DNA of 64,000 bases from Methyloligella sp050110875. GTDB lineage: Bacteria > Pseudomonadota > Alphaproteobacteria > Rhizobiales > Methyloligellaceae. Shown piece after piece: positions 8,655 to 16,924 of the stretch (position 1 is the first letter of the stretch; each line of letters starts with the position of its first letter). The stretch is taken from positions 2,170,001 to 2,234,000 of the forward strand of contig CP188828.1 of assembly GCA_050110875.1 (NCBI GenBank), in the 5' to 3' direction. A program made the translations under genes and the position numbers. The notes beneath the pieces are model-generated. The model ran no database searches. It saw nothing but the letters and a program-made list of their open reading frames with translations, and had not been told where the DNA came from.

Positions 8655-9359
8655 ATGCAAGCGACTGCCGACACGCCCATCGAGATCACCGCGTTTTCCT
8701 GGGTGCCCGATTTCGCCCGCGGTTTCGTCCGCGATCTAAGGCCCCGTTGGGCCTTGGAGGAGCTGGGCCTGCCCTACCGGACCCGGCTCATAGACAGCCG
8801 CGGGCCGCGGCCCGCCGAATATTACCGCGAGCAGCCCTTCGGTCAGGTGCCCGCCCTTCGCGACGATGGCGTCAGCCTGTTCGAGTCAGGCGCCATTCTT
8901 ATTCATCTCGGCGAGAAGGACGAAAAGCTGCTTCCGCGCGATCCCGCAGAACGTGCCCGCGCCATCGTCTGGACCTTCGCCGCCCTGAACAGCATCGAGC
9001 CGACCATATCGGAGCTCGCCGCCATCGATATTTTCTATCCGGGTGAAGAATGGGCCTCACTCCGCCGCCCTGGTGCCGAGGATGCCGCCCGGTCGAAGCT
9101 CTCCCGTCTCGCCGACTGGCTTGGCGACAAGCAATGGCTGGAGGATCGTTTCACCATCGGCGATCTCACCATGGTGACCGTGTTGCGGGACCTCGACCAT
9201 ACGGATCTGCTGGCGGAATTCCCTTCGCTCACCGCCTATTGCGAACGGGGCACGGCCCGGCCGGCCTTCGAGCGCGCCTATCGGGCACAACTCTCCGACC
9301 TCGAGGACGAGGCTCGACCATCCACCGATTCATCGCACGTAAGAGGAGAAACAGCATGA
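8655..9359 (+). CDS. Glutathione S-transferase family protein
   Basis: 234 residues with GGAGG just before the ATG. The N-terminal thioredoxin-like domain contains PDFARGFVRDLRPRWALEELGLPY, a conserved GQVPAL cis-proline loop and LFESGAILIHL, which binds the glutathione gamma-glutamyl group. The helical C-terminal domain has the FTIGDLTMVTVLRDL N-capping/hydrophobic staple region. It is 38 bases after the TetR gene, and its stop overlaps the next start in ATGA, so the two are translationally coupled. Substrate is unknown; a detoxification role is family inference. Confidence 0.92.
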   Translation: MQATADTPIEITAFSWVPDFARGFVRDLRPRWALEELGLPYRTRLIDSRGPRPAEYYREQPFGQVPALRDDGVSLFESGAILIHLGEKDEKLLPRDPAERARAIVWTFAALNSIEPTISELAAIDIFYPGEEWASLRRPGAEDAARSKLSRLADWLGDKQWLEDRFTIGDLTMVTVLRDLDHTDLLAEFPSLTAYCERGTARPAFERAYRAQLSDLEDEARPSTDSSHVRGETA

Positions 9360-9727
9360 CCTTCGTCGACGGCTTTGTGCTCGCGGTCCCGGCCGCCGAA
9401 AAACAGAAATTCATCGATCATGCGGAAAAAGTCGGGAGTCTCTTTCTTGAGCTCGGCGCGCTGCGCATTTTCGATTGCTGGGGCGCCGACGTGCCCGACG
9501 GCAAGGTGACCGATTTTCGCAAAGCGGTTCAGGCACAGGACGGCGAGGAGGTCGTCTTCGGCTGGATCGAATGGCCCGATCAGAAGACCCGCGACGCGGC
9601 CATGGCGAAGATGGAAGAGTTGATGAAAACCGACGACCGCGTCAAACCCGAGACCAACCCCATGCCCTTCGACGGCATGCGAATGATCTTCGGCGGCTTC
9701 TCGCCCCTCGTCACCCTCCAGCGGTGA
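9356..9727 (+). CDS. DUF1428 domain protein
   Basis: 123 residues. The start ATG 9356 overlaps the GST stop, and AAGAGGAGA at 9341-9349 is the ribosome binding site. The sequence matches the DUF1428 family throughout (MTFVDGFVLAVP at the start, LGALRIFDCWGADVPDGKVTDFRKAVQA, GWIEWPDQKTRDAAMAKM, MPFDGMRMIFGGF at the end), a small ferredoxin-like alpha/beta-barrel dimer related to EthD/ABM-type folds. Function is unknown. The coupling to GST suggests a role in the same stress or detoxification response. Confidence 0.9.
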   Translation: MTFVDGFVLAVPAAEKQKFIDHAEKVGSLFLELGALRIFDCWGADVPDGKVTDFRKAVQAQDGEEVVFGWIEWPDQKTRDAAMAKMEELMKTDDRVKPETNPMPFDGMRMIFGGFSPLVTLQR

Positions 9728-9735
9728 GCGGCCGA

Positions 9736-9773
9736 CAAGGCGGCAGCCAGCTACGCTCCCGGCTGCCGCCTTG
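9736..9773. terminator. Strong bidirectional terminator-like hairpin
   Basis: Perfect 13-bp arms (CAAGGCGGCAGCC and its complement) around a 12-nt loop. It fills the gap between the converging DUF1428 and TonB-receptor genes. Confidence 0.65.
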
Positions 9774-9796
9774 ACCGGCGTCTATCGCCCCACCCC

Positions 9797-12295
9797 CTAC
9801 ATACGCGCCTTGATGGTCAGGAATGCCGAGGCCGGCGCACCATAGGAGATGTTGTCGTTGTTGTGGGATGAGATCCAATACTCGGTGTCGAATAGGTTCT
9901 CGACATTGAGCTGCGCCGACCAGCGCTCGTTCAGGTCGTAGAAGACCGCCCCGTCGAAGCGCGTGTAGCCCGGCACCTCCACCGTGTTCGACGCCTCGGC
10001 GAACCAGCTCGATTGATGGATGATCCCGAGCCCGATACCCCACCGTTTCGTGAGCTGATACCGGTTCCACATCGAGAAGGTATCGACAGGCACCGATTCC
10101 ACGGAGTTGCCGACCAGGGATGTGTCGTCCCCCGCGAACAAGATCTCCGAATCCGTATGGGCGTAGCCGCCGAATACCTGCCACTTGTCGGTGAGGTATC
10201 CGCTGATCTCCACCTCCACGCCATCGGTTCGAGTCGTCCCCCGTGCGAAGGTGTCGGCACCGATCGTCACCGGCTGGTTCTCCCGGTCGAGCCGGTAGAT
10301 GGCACCTTGCAGCATCAGGCGTGGCCGAAGCATCCACTTGAACCCGGTCTCGTAGTTCTGGAACTCCTCGGGCTCGAGCTCGGCGGCGGTGACGCTCAAC
10401 GCGCCGAAATTGTCGCCATTCGCCGGCAGGAAGGACTTCGAATAGCTGGCGTAAAAATGCAAATTCTCGGTCGGCTTGATCACGGCACCTGCCCGTGGCG
10501 ACCACACCTCGTCGACCCGCGACGTCGTGAAGCCGTTGAGCCGGTCTTCGAAATCGACGTCGAACCGGTCGAAGCGCACGCCGCCGATCAGCTCGAAATA
10601 GCGGGTGATCTCGAGCTGATCCTGGATGTAGGCGCTCGACGTATCCAGATCGGTGAACCGCCGCCTGTTCGGCTGATTGAAGAAGGTCGGGTTGAAGATC
10701 GTCGGATTCGAAGCCGGAACGACGATGCTGGAAATACCCGAATTGCGGCTGCCGAAGACCGGCAGATTCCGGAATTCGTCGTTGGTCTGATGTCCGAACT
10801 CGAGACCGCCCACCAGCGTATGGTTGAGATGCTGCCCTTGCGCGAAGGAATAGGAGAAATCCGTCTGGTTCACGAAATTCTGGCGAGCCCCGATGCTCTG
10901 ATAGCCGCCGAGCTCGACCAGCCCCGGTCCTGGCCCGCCGACGGGCGAGTCGGAGAAGATGTTCTGGTAGAGCTTGTCGTAGTCGGCAAAGAACGTGTGG
11001 TTCCGAACCTGAACCCCGGAAACGGTCTCATGCTCCAGAGTGGCGGTGGCGATATGGCCGTCGAAGGTCGTGAAGCTCGCGAAAGGCTGTCCGAAGAAAG
11101 TATCGATCGGATATTCGAAAGGCCGGCCATTGATCGAGGGACCGCCCCGATCGACGTTCTGGTCGTGCGTCTTGTACTCGTAGCTGAGATGCAGCGTCGT
11201 CCTCTCGCCGAGCCGGAAACCGAGCGTCGGATTGATGCCGTAGCGCTCGAGCCAGGAAAAATCCCGGAAGGTGTCGGAGTCTTCGTACATCGCATTCAGG
11301 CGGAAGGCGGCGTTCGGAGAGATCGCCTGTCCCACATCGACCGTTCCGCGTGCGCGCTGCCAGCTTCCCACCTGCAGCGTGCCCTCGTAGATCGGCACCC
11401 CGTCCGCCCGTTTCGTCACACGGTTGATGACGCCGCCGCCACCGCCACGGCCGAACATGAGCGCAAGCGGCCCCTTCAGCACCTCGATGGCGTCGACATT
11501 GTAAAGATCGCGGAAGGTCTCGATATCGTCGCGCACACCGTCGACATAGAAATCCGCCGTCGTCTCCTGGCCGCGGAATGTCAGCTGATCCCGGTGCCCC
11601 TCGCCCTGCTGGACGGTGATGCCGGGGACATAGAGCAAGGCCTGACCGAGCGTATTGGCCGCCTGATCCTCGGCGAGCTCCTCCGGAATGATCGAGACCG
11701 AGCCCGGAATATCCATGATCAAGGTATTGGTCTTCGTCGCAGACGACGTGCCGGCGGCATAATAGCCCTCGATGCCGAACGCGCCGCGATTGAGCGATGC
11801 ACCTTCGACCGGGAGATCGAAAATGGCCCGTTCGACCGCCTGCTCCGATGCGAAGCCGCTCTCGTCTTCGGCTTCGACCGGCGCCGGTCGAGAGGGAAGC
11901 GCCCGGGGCTGACTCGGATAGGAGACAGGGTGTGAAACCTCTGCGGTAGCGGGCGGCGCCGGCTCCGCCGGAGGCTCTTGCTCGACCACGACCGGCGGCA
12001 CGACATCGTCTGCAGCCGGAACCTCCTGCAGATCCTGCTCGGTAGTCTCAGCCTGCGCCGGCGGTTCGTCGCCCCCCTCCGTCTCCGTTTCCAAGTCGGC
12101 AGGAGAATCGGTAGGAGAAGACGAAACGCTCTCTTCAGCGCCACGGGTATCGTTCTCTTGTGCTCTCAGCATCTCGCAAGGCGTTAGAACCATGCCCGCC
12201 GAGAACGCGATCCCGAGCAATTCCGTCCTGCGCGTCGACAATCCGGCAGACAGACGCGTCAGCCACCCTGACGCATCCGCGACTTGAAAATCCAT
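9797..12295 (-). CDS. TonB-dependent siderophore receptor (catecholate/Fiu-like)
   Basis: 832 residues from ATG 12295 (an in-frame GTG lies 4 codons earlier). A signal peptide is followed by an unusual stretch of about 95 residues rich in Glu, Pro, Ser and Thr. The plug domain comes next (TNTLIMDIPGSVSIIPEEL, VPGITVQQGEGHRDQ, FYVDGVRDDIETFRDLYNVDAIEVLKGP, GRGGGGGVINRVTK), then a 22-strand barrel ending in a typical aromatic tail region (YGAPASAFLTIKARM). It should import ferric siderophores across the outer membrane using TonB energy. It lies 183 bases downstream of the DUF900 lipoprotein gene. A palindrome resembling an iron-regulator site lies upstream at 12418-12430. Confidence 0.93.
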   Translation of the reverse strand: MDFQVADASGWLTRLSAGLSTRRTELLGIAFSAGMVLTPCEMLRAQENDTRGAEESVSSSPTDSPADLETETEGGDEPPAQAETTEQDLQEVPAADDVVPPVVVEQEPPAEPAPPATAEVSHPVSYPSQPRALPSRPAPVEAEDESGFASEQAVERAIFDLPVEGASLNRGAFGIEGYYAAGTSSATKTNTLIMDIPGSVSIIPEELAEDQAANTLGQALLYVPGITVQQGEGHRDQLTFRGQETTADFYVDGVRDDIETFRDLYNVDAIEVLKGPLALMFGRGGGGGVINRVTKRADGVPIYEGTLQVGSWQRARGTVDVGQAISPNAAFRLNAMYEDSDTFRDFSWLERYGINPTLGFRLGERTTLHLSYEYKTHDQNVDRGGPSINGRPFEYPIDTFFGQPFASFTTFDGHIATATLEHETVSGVQVRNHTFFADYDKLYQNIFSDSPVGGPGPGLVELGGYQSIGARQNFVNQTDFSYSFAQGQHLNHTLVGGLEFGHQTNDEFRNLPVFGSRNSGISSIVVPASNPTIFNPTFFNQPNRRRFTDLDTSSAYIQDQLEITRYFELIGGVRFDRFDVDFEDRLNGFTTSRVDEVWSPRAGAVIKPTENLHFYASYSKSFLPANGDNFGALSVTAAELEPEEFQNYETGFKWMLRPRLMLQGAIYRLDRENQPVTIGADTFARGTTRTDGVEVEISGYLTDKWQVFGGYAHTDSEILFAGDDTSLVGNSVESVPVDTFSMWNRYQLTKRWGIGLGIIHQSSWFAEASNTVEVPGYTRFDGAVFYDLNERWSAQLNVENLFDTEYWISSHNNDNISYGAPASAFLTIKARM

Positions 12296-12417
12296 TGATA
12301 CCCCCACCCCTGGCGACCGGTCCCGTTTCGTCTGACGCGAAACTGCAAGACCCGTCCTTTCCGCGTGCGCGACGCGGGATTCCTCCCGACCTTAACAATT
12401 TTGTCATATGCACCAGA

Positions 12418-12430
12418 TGAAAGATTTTCA
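12418..12430. promoter_or_regulatory. Inverted repeat TGAAA-N3-TTTCA upstream of the siderophore receptor
   Basis: A perfect 5-3-5 AT-rich palindrome about 125 bases before the receptor start, in the only AT-rich stretch of the gap. Iron regulators of alphaproteobacteria (Fur/Mur, RirA, Irr) bind AT-rich dyads. The spacing does not match the usual RirA TGA-N9-TCA box exactly, so the assignment is tentative. Confidence 0.3.
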
Positions 12431-12477
12431 GCTTTATTATTGAGCGCCGTGCATCTCCCATCGAGATGGGGCTCAAC

Positions 12478-13614
12478 TCATTCCGCCGCCAGGGCCGGCG
12501 TGAAGGGGCGCGTGATCGTATCCGTTAAATCGTCGAAGACGAAGGTGCCTGCCGTCCGGGAAACCCCGCCCGCTCCCGCTTTCGCCTGTGTCTTCGGATA
12601 GAGCGCGACGAACTCGACATAGCGGTCGTGATTCATCCCGCTCGAGGCTTCGACGCTCGAGATATCGATAACCTGTAGATGCCCCTTCGCCGCGGCTTCT
12701 TGCACCAGCGGGTTGTTCACGTCGATCGCTCCGAGCCGTTTGCGCTTTCCGGCGATCCGGCTGGAGAAGCCGAGCGCCCGATCGTCGCTGGACGTCAGCA
12801 CGATGAGCGGCGGGTTGAGCGGCCCGATCACCTCCAACTGCGAGATGAACACCGCCACATCGATATCGGGCGCGGCCAGGACCACGTTGAGACGCCGGAT
12901 GACATCGTCCCGGCCCATCAGGCGGAGCTGACGCACCGCTTCCACGGTCAGCCAGCCGCCCATGCTATGCCCGAACAAGGTCACCTCCCCCACCCCCGGC
13001 TGCCGCGCCAGGATAGTCAGCGTATCCACCAGCTCATCGCGGGAATAAGTGGCGTTGTCCTTGTCGGTGACATACCCCGCCACCTTCGCCGCCGACGGCC
13101 AATCGAACAGCACCGCCGTGCCGCGCTGCCCCGTATCGGCCGATAGCTGCGCGACGCGGAAGAGCGCTTCTTGGAAGTTGTTGTTGTAGCCGTGGACGAA
13201 GACGCCGTAGCGGTGCCGCCCCTTGCCGCGGCCTTCCGCCGCCGTCAGCCGCTTGAAGCTGTTGCGGTCGAGCAGCTCCTGCTTGACCACAACGAAGTCG
13301 CGCGCAGGATCGGCCTCCCCCTTGGGCCATTCGATATGGCCGGGCTGATGGGTGGGCGGAATGGAGATGGTGAAGGCGGCGTAGTTCAGATCCCGCGACG
13401 GCTGATCCGTGAAGACATTGCTGTCGGGCGCCGCCCGCGCTCGCGTCGTTGCGACATAAACCGTAATCAGCTCCGCTTCCGGCACCAAAGACGAGACCGG
13501 GGCGAGAACCTCGGCCCCCGGCCGCGCCGAACACCCTGCCAGCAGAAAAAAGACGAGCACACAAATCGCGTGGACCGGCACGATACGGTGAAAGCCGCCG
13601 GAAACCTGCCCCAT
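12478..13614 (-). CDS. DUF900 alpha/beta hydrolase lipoprotein
   Basis: 378 residues using ATG 13614; a longer in-frame start at 13686 exists but would place 24 residues before the signal. The signal ends in a lipobox, FFLLAGC, so it is a predicted lipoprotein. The DUF900 domain carries YGVFVHGYNNNFQEALFR, VLFDWPSAAKVAGY, the nucleophile elbow GHSMGGWLT, DIDVAVF, and a late MNHDRY that supplies the catalytic His region. Related proteins are annotated as alpha/beta hydrolases of unknown substrate. It precedes the siderophore receptor on the same strand and could act on siderophores or lipids, which is speculative. Confidence 0.88.
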   Translation of the reverse strand: MGQVSGGFHRIVPVHAICVLVFFLLAGCSARPGAEVLAPVSSLVPEAELITVYVATTRARAAPDSNVFTDQPSRDLNYAAFTISIPPTHQPGHIEWPKGEADPARDFVVVKQELLDRNSFKRLTAAEGRGKGRHRYGVFVHGYNNNFQEALFRVAQLSADTGQRGTAVLFDWPSAAKVAGYVTDKDNATYSRDELVDTLTILARQPGVGEVTLFGHSMGGWLTVEAVRQLRLMGRDDVIRRLNVVLAAPDIDVAVFISQLEVIGPLNPPLIVLTSSDDRALGFSSRIAGKRKRLGAIDVNNPLVQEAAAKGHLQVIDISSVEASSGMNHDRYVEFVALYPKTQAKAGAGGVSRTAGTFVFDDLTDTITRPFTPALAAE

Positions 13615-14095
13615 AAGGAATACAGGCCGTAATCGTCCTTGCTTATCCACCCCCGGCTCCCACGCAAAACGAGACAGCCACAGCAAGGCACTGTGGCGCC
13701 GAAAGAAACCAATCGATTATCCGTCAAAGTCTACGCTGAAAGCATCGTGCCTGCAGAGAAAAAGCCAGCGTGTGGCCAACGAGCACCGAGCCATCGCATG
13801 ATGCCAACCGGCCTTCCCGTTCCGTCATATCCGCGCAAAACCCTCTCTCCAAAAAACTGCCGGTTCGCCACGCGGGATGCCAAATCGTAGACGCCGAATT
13901 CGCGCCCCATCTTTTCCGGCACCCCGAGGCAGACTACATGGACAGGGCGGCCCTATTTGTGAGAAGACCCCACAGCCGAATACGCAAACGTCCGGCCGTG
14001 CTCACATTGTCGGTCTAGTCCGGGAAGGACCAGCCGTCTCGCCCGCCTTCACCACTTCCCCTCCCAGCCGGGAGCATTGAAGCGAAAGCATATCA
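13615..14095. other. 481-base region without a convincing gene
   Basis: Region between the divergent DUF900 lipoprotein and TerC. Short open frames here have no recognisable family, lack ribosome binding sites and overlap on several frames. A small hairpin GTCC-GGGAA-GGAC is at about 14019-14031. A yybP-ykoY manganese riboswitch, common before TerC-type genes, was looked for and not recognised. Confidence 0.4.
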
Positions 14096-15109
14096 ATGGA
14101 ATCGAGCATCTGGCTCTGGATCGCATTCAACCTGTTCGTCCTGTCCCTGCTGGCCTTCGATCTCGGCGTGCTTCACCGGAAGGTGCGCGAGATCAAAGTC
14201 GGCGAAGCCATGCAGCTCAGCCTCTTCTATATCGTGCTGGCGCTGCTGTTCGGTGCCGGTCTGTTCTGGCTGAGGGGATCGCAAGACGGGATCGACTTTC
14301 TCACCGGTTATTTCATCGAGAAGTCGCTCAGCGTCGACAATATCTTCGTCATCGTCCTGATCTTCACCTACTTCCAGGTTCCCCCGCAATATCAGCATCG
14401 GGTGCTCTTCTGGGGCATTCTCGGCGCCCTCGTCATGCGCGGCTTGCTGATCTTCGCCGGCGTGAAGCTGATCCATCAATTCGCCTGGATGGCGCTCCTC
14501 TTCGGCGGCTTCCTCATCGTCACGGGCGTGAAAATGCTGGTGGTGGCCGATCAGAAGCCAGACCTGGAAAACAACATCATCGTCAGGACCATCCGGCGCC
14601 GCTTCCGCCTGACCGACCGCTATCACGGCAAGCATTTCTTTATCCGGCAGGAGGGGGCTTTCTACGTCACGCCCCTCTTCCTCGTGCTTGTTTTGATCGA
14701 GTTCACGGATTTGATCTTCGCCGTGGATTCCATCCCGGCGATCATCGCCATCACCACCGACCCCTTCATCGTCTATACGTCCAACGTCTTCGCAATCCTG
14801 GGGCTGCGCGCGCTCTATTTCGCCCTGGCCGGCATCGTGCCGCGTTTCGTCTATCTCAAATACGGTCTGTCGCTGGTGCTGCTGGTGATCGGCTTCAAGA
14901 TGATCGCCAACTACATCTATGGCGGCAAGTTCATCCCCACCGAGATGGCCCTCGCCATCACCGTCGTCCTGATCGGCGGCTCGATCATCCTCTCGCTAAT
15001 GAAGACTCGCGGGAAGCTCGTCGAAGGCGAAACCCTTCCCACGGGCTGGATTCCCGGCAGCGGAGTGGAGGAGGAAGACGTGGAAGAGAAGCTTCGGGAC
15101 GAGAAATAG
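14096..15109 (+). CDS. TerC/Alx family integral membrane protein
   Basis: 337 residues with about 9 transmembrane helices. Family hallmarks are present: a first helix with FDLGV, then FLTGYFIEKSLSVDNIFVIVLIF, the second acidic membrane motif LVLIEFTDLIFAVDSIPAIIAI, and SNVFAILGLRALYF. These intramembrane Asp/Glu residues are the presumed metal-binding sites. Members such as Alx and MeeF/MeeY export manganese; others are linked to tellurite resistance. The C-terminal tail is acidic (EEEDVEEKLRDEK). It is monocistronic and converges with the methyltransferase gene. Confidence 0.93.
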   Translation: MESSIWLWIAFNLFVLSLLAFDLGVLHRKVREIKVGEAMQLSLFYIVLALLFGAGLFWLRGSQDGIDFLTGYFIEKSLSVDNIFVIVLIFTYFQVPPQYQHRVLFWGILGALVMRGLLIFAGVKLIHQFAWMALLFGGFLIVTGVKMLVVADQKPDLENNIIVRTIRRRFRLTDRYHGKHFFIRQEGAFYVTPLFLVLVLIEFTDLIFAVDSIPAIIAITTDPFIVYTSNVFAILGLRALYFALAGIVPRFVYLKYGLSLVLLVIGFKMIANYIYGGKFIPTEMALAITVVLIGGSIILSLMKTRGKLVEGETLPTGWIPGSGVEEEDVEEKLRDEK

Positions 15110-15137
15110 CCTTGCTGCCCGGATCGGCAGAACTCAC

Positions 15138-15875
15138 CTATGCATAGGCCACCCACCCTCGCCACGTGAACGCGGCGTAGAACAGCGCGACCTCGGAAAA
15201 CCCCGCCGCCTGCAGGATAGCGGCATTCTTCTCCGGGCTCAGAACCAGGTTCCGGTTCGCGGCGGTTACGCTCCGCCACTTGTTGGCGCGCTCGGGCTCC
15301 TCCCCTGCAGCGATCGCGAAAGCCGCATAGCGGGAAAGCCAACGATCCTGCTCGGCCTCCCCTTGGGGGCAACTGGCATGAGCGGCCACAAACGGCGCGC
15401 CTGGCTTGAGCCGGCGCCGGATTTCCTCCGCCGTGCGTGTGCGCTCCGCCGCATCCAGGAAATGCAGGGTCAGCAAGCAGACCGCCCCATCGAACGGCCC
15501 CTCAGGCGCATCGTCGATATAGCCTTGGACCAGCTCCACCCGGTTCGCCAGAGGGCCAAGGGTTCGCTCGGCGAGATCCAGCATGGCGCCGGCCGGATCG
15601 ACGCCGACAAAACGCCAGCCGGGATATGCCTCGGCCAATGCCTTCAGCTCCAGCCCGCCGCCCGCGCCGAGAACCAGGATGCGCGCATCCTCCGGAGCAT
15701 GCTCCACCAGGAGAACGCCTGCCATGCGGTGAAGATCGGCAAGACCCGGCACGAAGCGCACCGGACCTTCCGCATAGTCGGCCACCGCCGCCGGATCGGA
15801 AAACCGGGCGACGACCTCCTCCACAGAGATCTCCCCTGCCTTGATATCTTCAGCCGGCATTTTATTGGCGTTCAT
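15138..15875 (-). CDS. Class I SAM-dependent methyltransferase
   Basis: 245 residues from ATG 15875, which overlaps the end of the rrf2-type gene (stop at 15862-15864) and has GGAGA just before it. The Rossmann motif I is ILVLGAGGGLELKALAE, followed by an acidic FVGVDPAGAMLDLAE (adenosine ribose binding) and FDGAVCLLTLHFLD. It resembles UbiE/Tam-like small-molecule methyltransferases. The overlapping arrangement with an Rrf2-family regulator suggests co-regulation. Substrate is unknown. Confidence 0.88.
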   Translation of the reverse strand: MNANKMPAEDIKAGEISVEEVVARFSDPAAVADYAEGPVRFVPGLADLHRMAGVLLVEHAPEDARILVLGAGGGLELKALAEAYPGWRFVGVDPAGAMLDLAERTLGPLANRVELVQGYIDDAPEGPFDGAVCLLTLHFLDAAERTRTAEEIRRRLKPGAPFVAAHASCPQGEAEQDRWLSRYAAFAIAAGEEPERANKWRSVTAANRNLVLSPEKNAAILQAAGFSEVALFYAAFTWRGWVAYA

Positions 15876-16329
15876 GAACAGTCTCCAGATTGCAGGTGCC
15901 GTGCCGCGACGCGACTCGGGCATGAAAATCGGCGCTCAGCGCCGCCAGGGTCACTTCGTCAAAACGGGAAAGCAGCAGCGCCTCCGCCTCGTCGAAAGCA
16001 TGGTTGAGCGCGGCATTCACCGCCTGCTCCACGGCGCAGCCGGGCGACTCGGTTCGGTTGCCCATGGCGAGCAGCGGCGGGGCGCCGAGCGCCCGGTAGA
16101 TATCCAATAGGGTGATCTCCGTGAGCGGCCGCGCGAGGGACCAGCCACCGCCATGCCCCTTTTCCGACCGCACGTATCCCGCCTCCCGGAGACCGCTCAA
16201 GGTCCGGCGAACCACGACGGGGTTCGTGCACATGGCCTTCGCCAGCATCTCCGATGTCACGGGCCCTTCCTGCTCCGCCATATGCAGCAGCACATGGAGC
16301 ACGCCCGACAATTTGCTGTCGCGTCTCAT
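15862..16329 (-). CDS. Rrf2-family transcriptional regulator
   Basis: 155 residues from ATG 16329 (MRRDSKLSGVLHVLLHM is a typical Rrf2 start). A TTG start 20 codons upstream is possible but less likely. The winged helix includes PVTSEMLAKAMCTNPVVVRRTLSGLREAGYVRSEKGHGGGWSLARPL, with the DNA-reading helix and the GGGW wing of the family. The three-cysteine Fe-S cluster motif of IscR/NsrR is absent (only isolated Cys residues), so sensing is probably not through an Fe-S cluster. The start codon overlaps a 6-9-6 inverted repeat, suggesting autoregulation. Confidence 0.9.
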   Translation of the reverse strand: MRRDSKLSGVLHVLLHMAEQEGPVTSEMLAKAMCTNPVVVRRTLSGLREAGYVRSEKGHGGGWSLARPLTEITLLDIYRALGAPPLLAMGNRTESPGCAVEQAVNAALNHAFDEAEALLLSRFDEVTLAALSADFHARVASRHGTCNLETVHERQ

Positions 16330-16348
16330 GTAACTACAAATATTACAT
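16328..16348. promoter_or_regulatory. Inverted repeat at the rrf2-type gene start
   Basis: Arms ATGTAA (16328-16333) and TTACAT (16343-16348) are separated by 9 bases and overlap the predicted start codon of the Rrf2-family gene. Rrf2 regulators usually bind AT-rich dyads in their own promoters, so it is a candidate autoregulatory operator. Confidence 0.45.
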
Positions 16349-16382
16349 GATGCGATTTCGTGCAAGCTGTCCCGGATGGGTT

Positions 16383-16426
16383 TTGACAAGCTCCGCCTGT
16401 TCTGTAACGATTAGTACATACTAATC
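16383..16426 (+). promoter_or_regulatory. Promoter with an 18-bp palindromic operator before DUF1348-tetR
   Basis: TTGACA (16383-16388), a 16-base spacer and TAACGA (16405-16410) form a plausible promoter. A perfect 8-2-8 palindrome, GATTAGTA-CA-TACTAATC (16409-16426), overlaps its -10/+1 region. The TetR gene at 16925 is the likely repressor (inference from operon structure). Confidence 0.55.
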
Positions 16427-16452
16427 CGAGCGGTACAAACAGGAGTCGTTTC

Positions 16453-16920
16453 ATGTCCCCCCGCCCACCCTTGCCGCCTTTCACCGCCGAGACCGCTGCC
16501 GAGAAGGCCCGTCTCGCGGAAGATGGATGGAATACGCGCGATCCCCAGAAGGTCTCGCTCGCCTACACCGAAGACAGTCGCTGGCGGAACCGCTCGGACT
16601 TCTTCTCCGGCCGTGCGGCGATCGTCGAATTCCTCACGCGCAAATGGGAGCGCGAGCGCGACTACCGGCTGATCAAGGAAGTCTGGGCCTTCACCGGAAA
16701 TCGGATTGCCGTGCGCTTCGTCTACGAATGTCACGACGCAAACGGCCAATGGTACCGTTGCCATGGCAACGAGCAGTGGGAATTCGACGAGGCGGGCCTG
16801 ATGTGCCGGCGGGAGGCGAGCATCAACGACGTGCCGATTGCGGAAAGCGACCGCCTGTTTCATTGGCCTTTGGGCAGGCGCCCCGACGATCATCCTGGAC
16901 TGACCGAGCTGGGACTCTAG
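16453..16920 (+). CDS. DUF1348 nuclear transport factor 2-like protein
   Basis: 155 residues with AGGAG 10 bases before the ATG. The whole protein matches DUF1348, an NTF2/SnoaL-like fold: AEDGWNTRDPQKVSLAYTEDSRWRNRSDFFSGRAAIVEFLTRKWERERDYRLIKEVWAF, then VYECHDANGQWYRCHGNEQWEFDEAGLMCRREASINDV. No enzymatic function is established. These genes are often found with TetR- or HxlR-type regulators, and here a TetR gene starts 4 bases after its stop. Expression is probably controlled through the palindrome at 16409. Confidence 0.9.
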   Translation: MSPRPPLPPFTAETAAEKARLAEDGWNTRDPQKVSLAYTEDSRWRNRSDFFSGRAAIVEFLTRKWERERDYRLIKEVWAFTGNRIAVRFVYECHDANGQWYRCHGNEQWEFDEAGLMCRREASINDVPIAESDRLFHWPLGRRPDDHPGLTELGL

Positions 16921-16924
16921 ACCG

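Noticed and set aside
10013..11935. A 640-codon open frame antisense to the siderophore receptor
   Set aside because: It mirrors the third-position GC pattern of the receptor, has no family features, and the receptor frame on the minus strand is full length with clear motifs.
13770..14018. Small open frames between the DUF900 and TerC genes as genes
   Set aside because: They overlap each other on several frames, have no ribosome binding site and no recognisable sequence features.
13900..14095. yybP-ykoY manganese riboswitch before the TerC-type gene
   Set aside because: The family is often preceded by this riboswitch, but the conserved core sequences could not be recognised in the leader.
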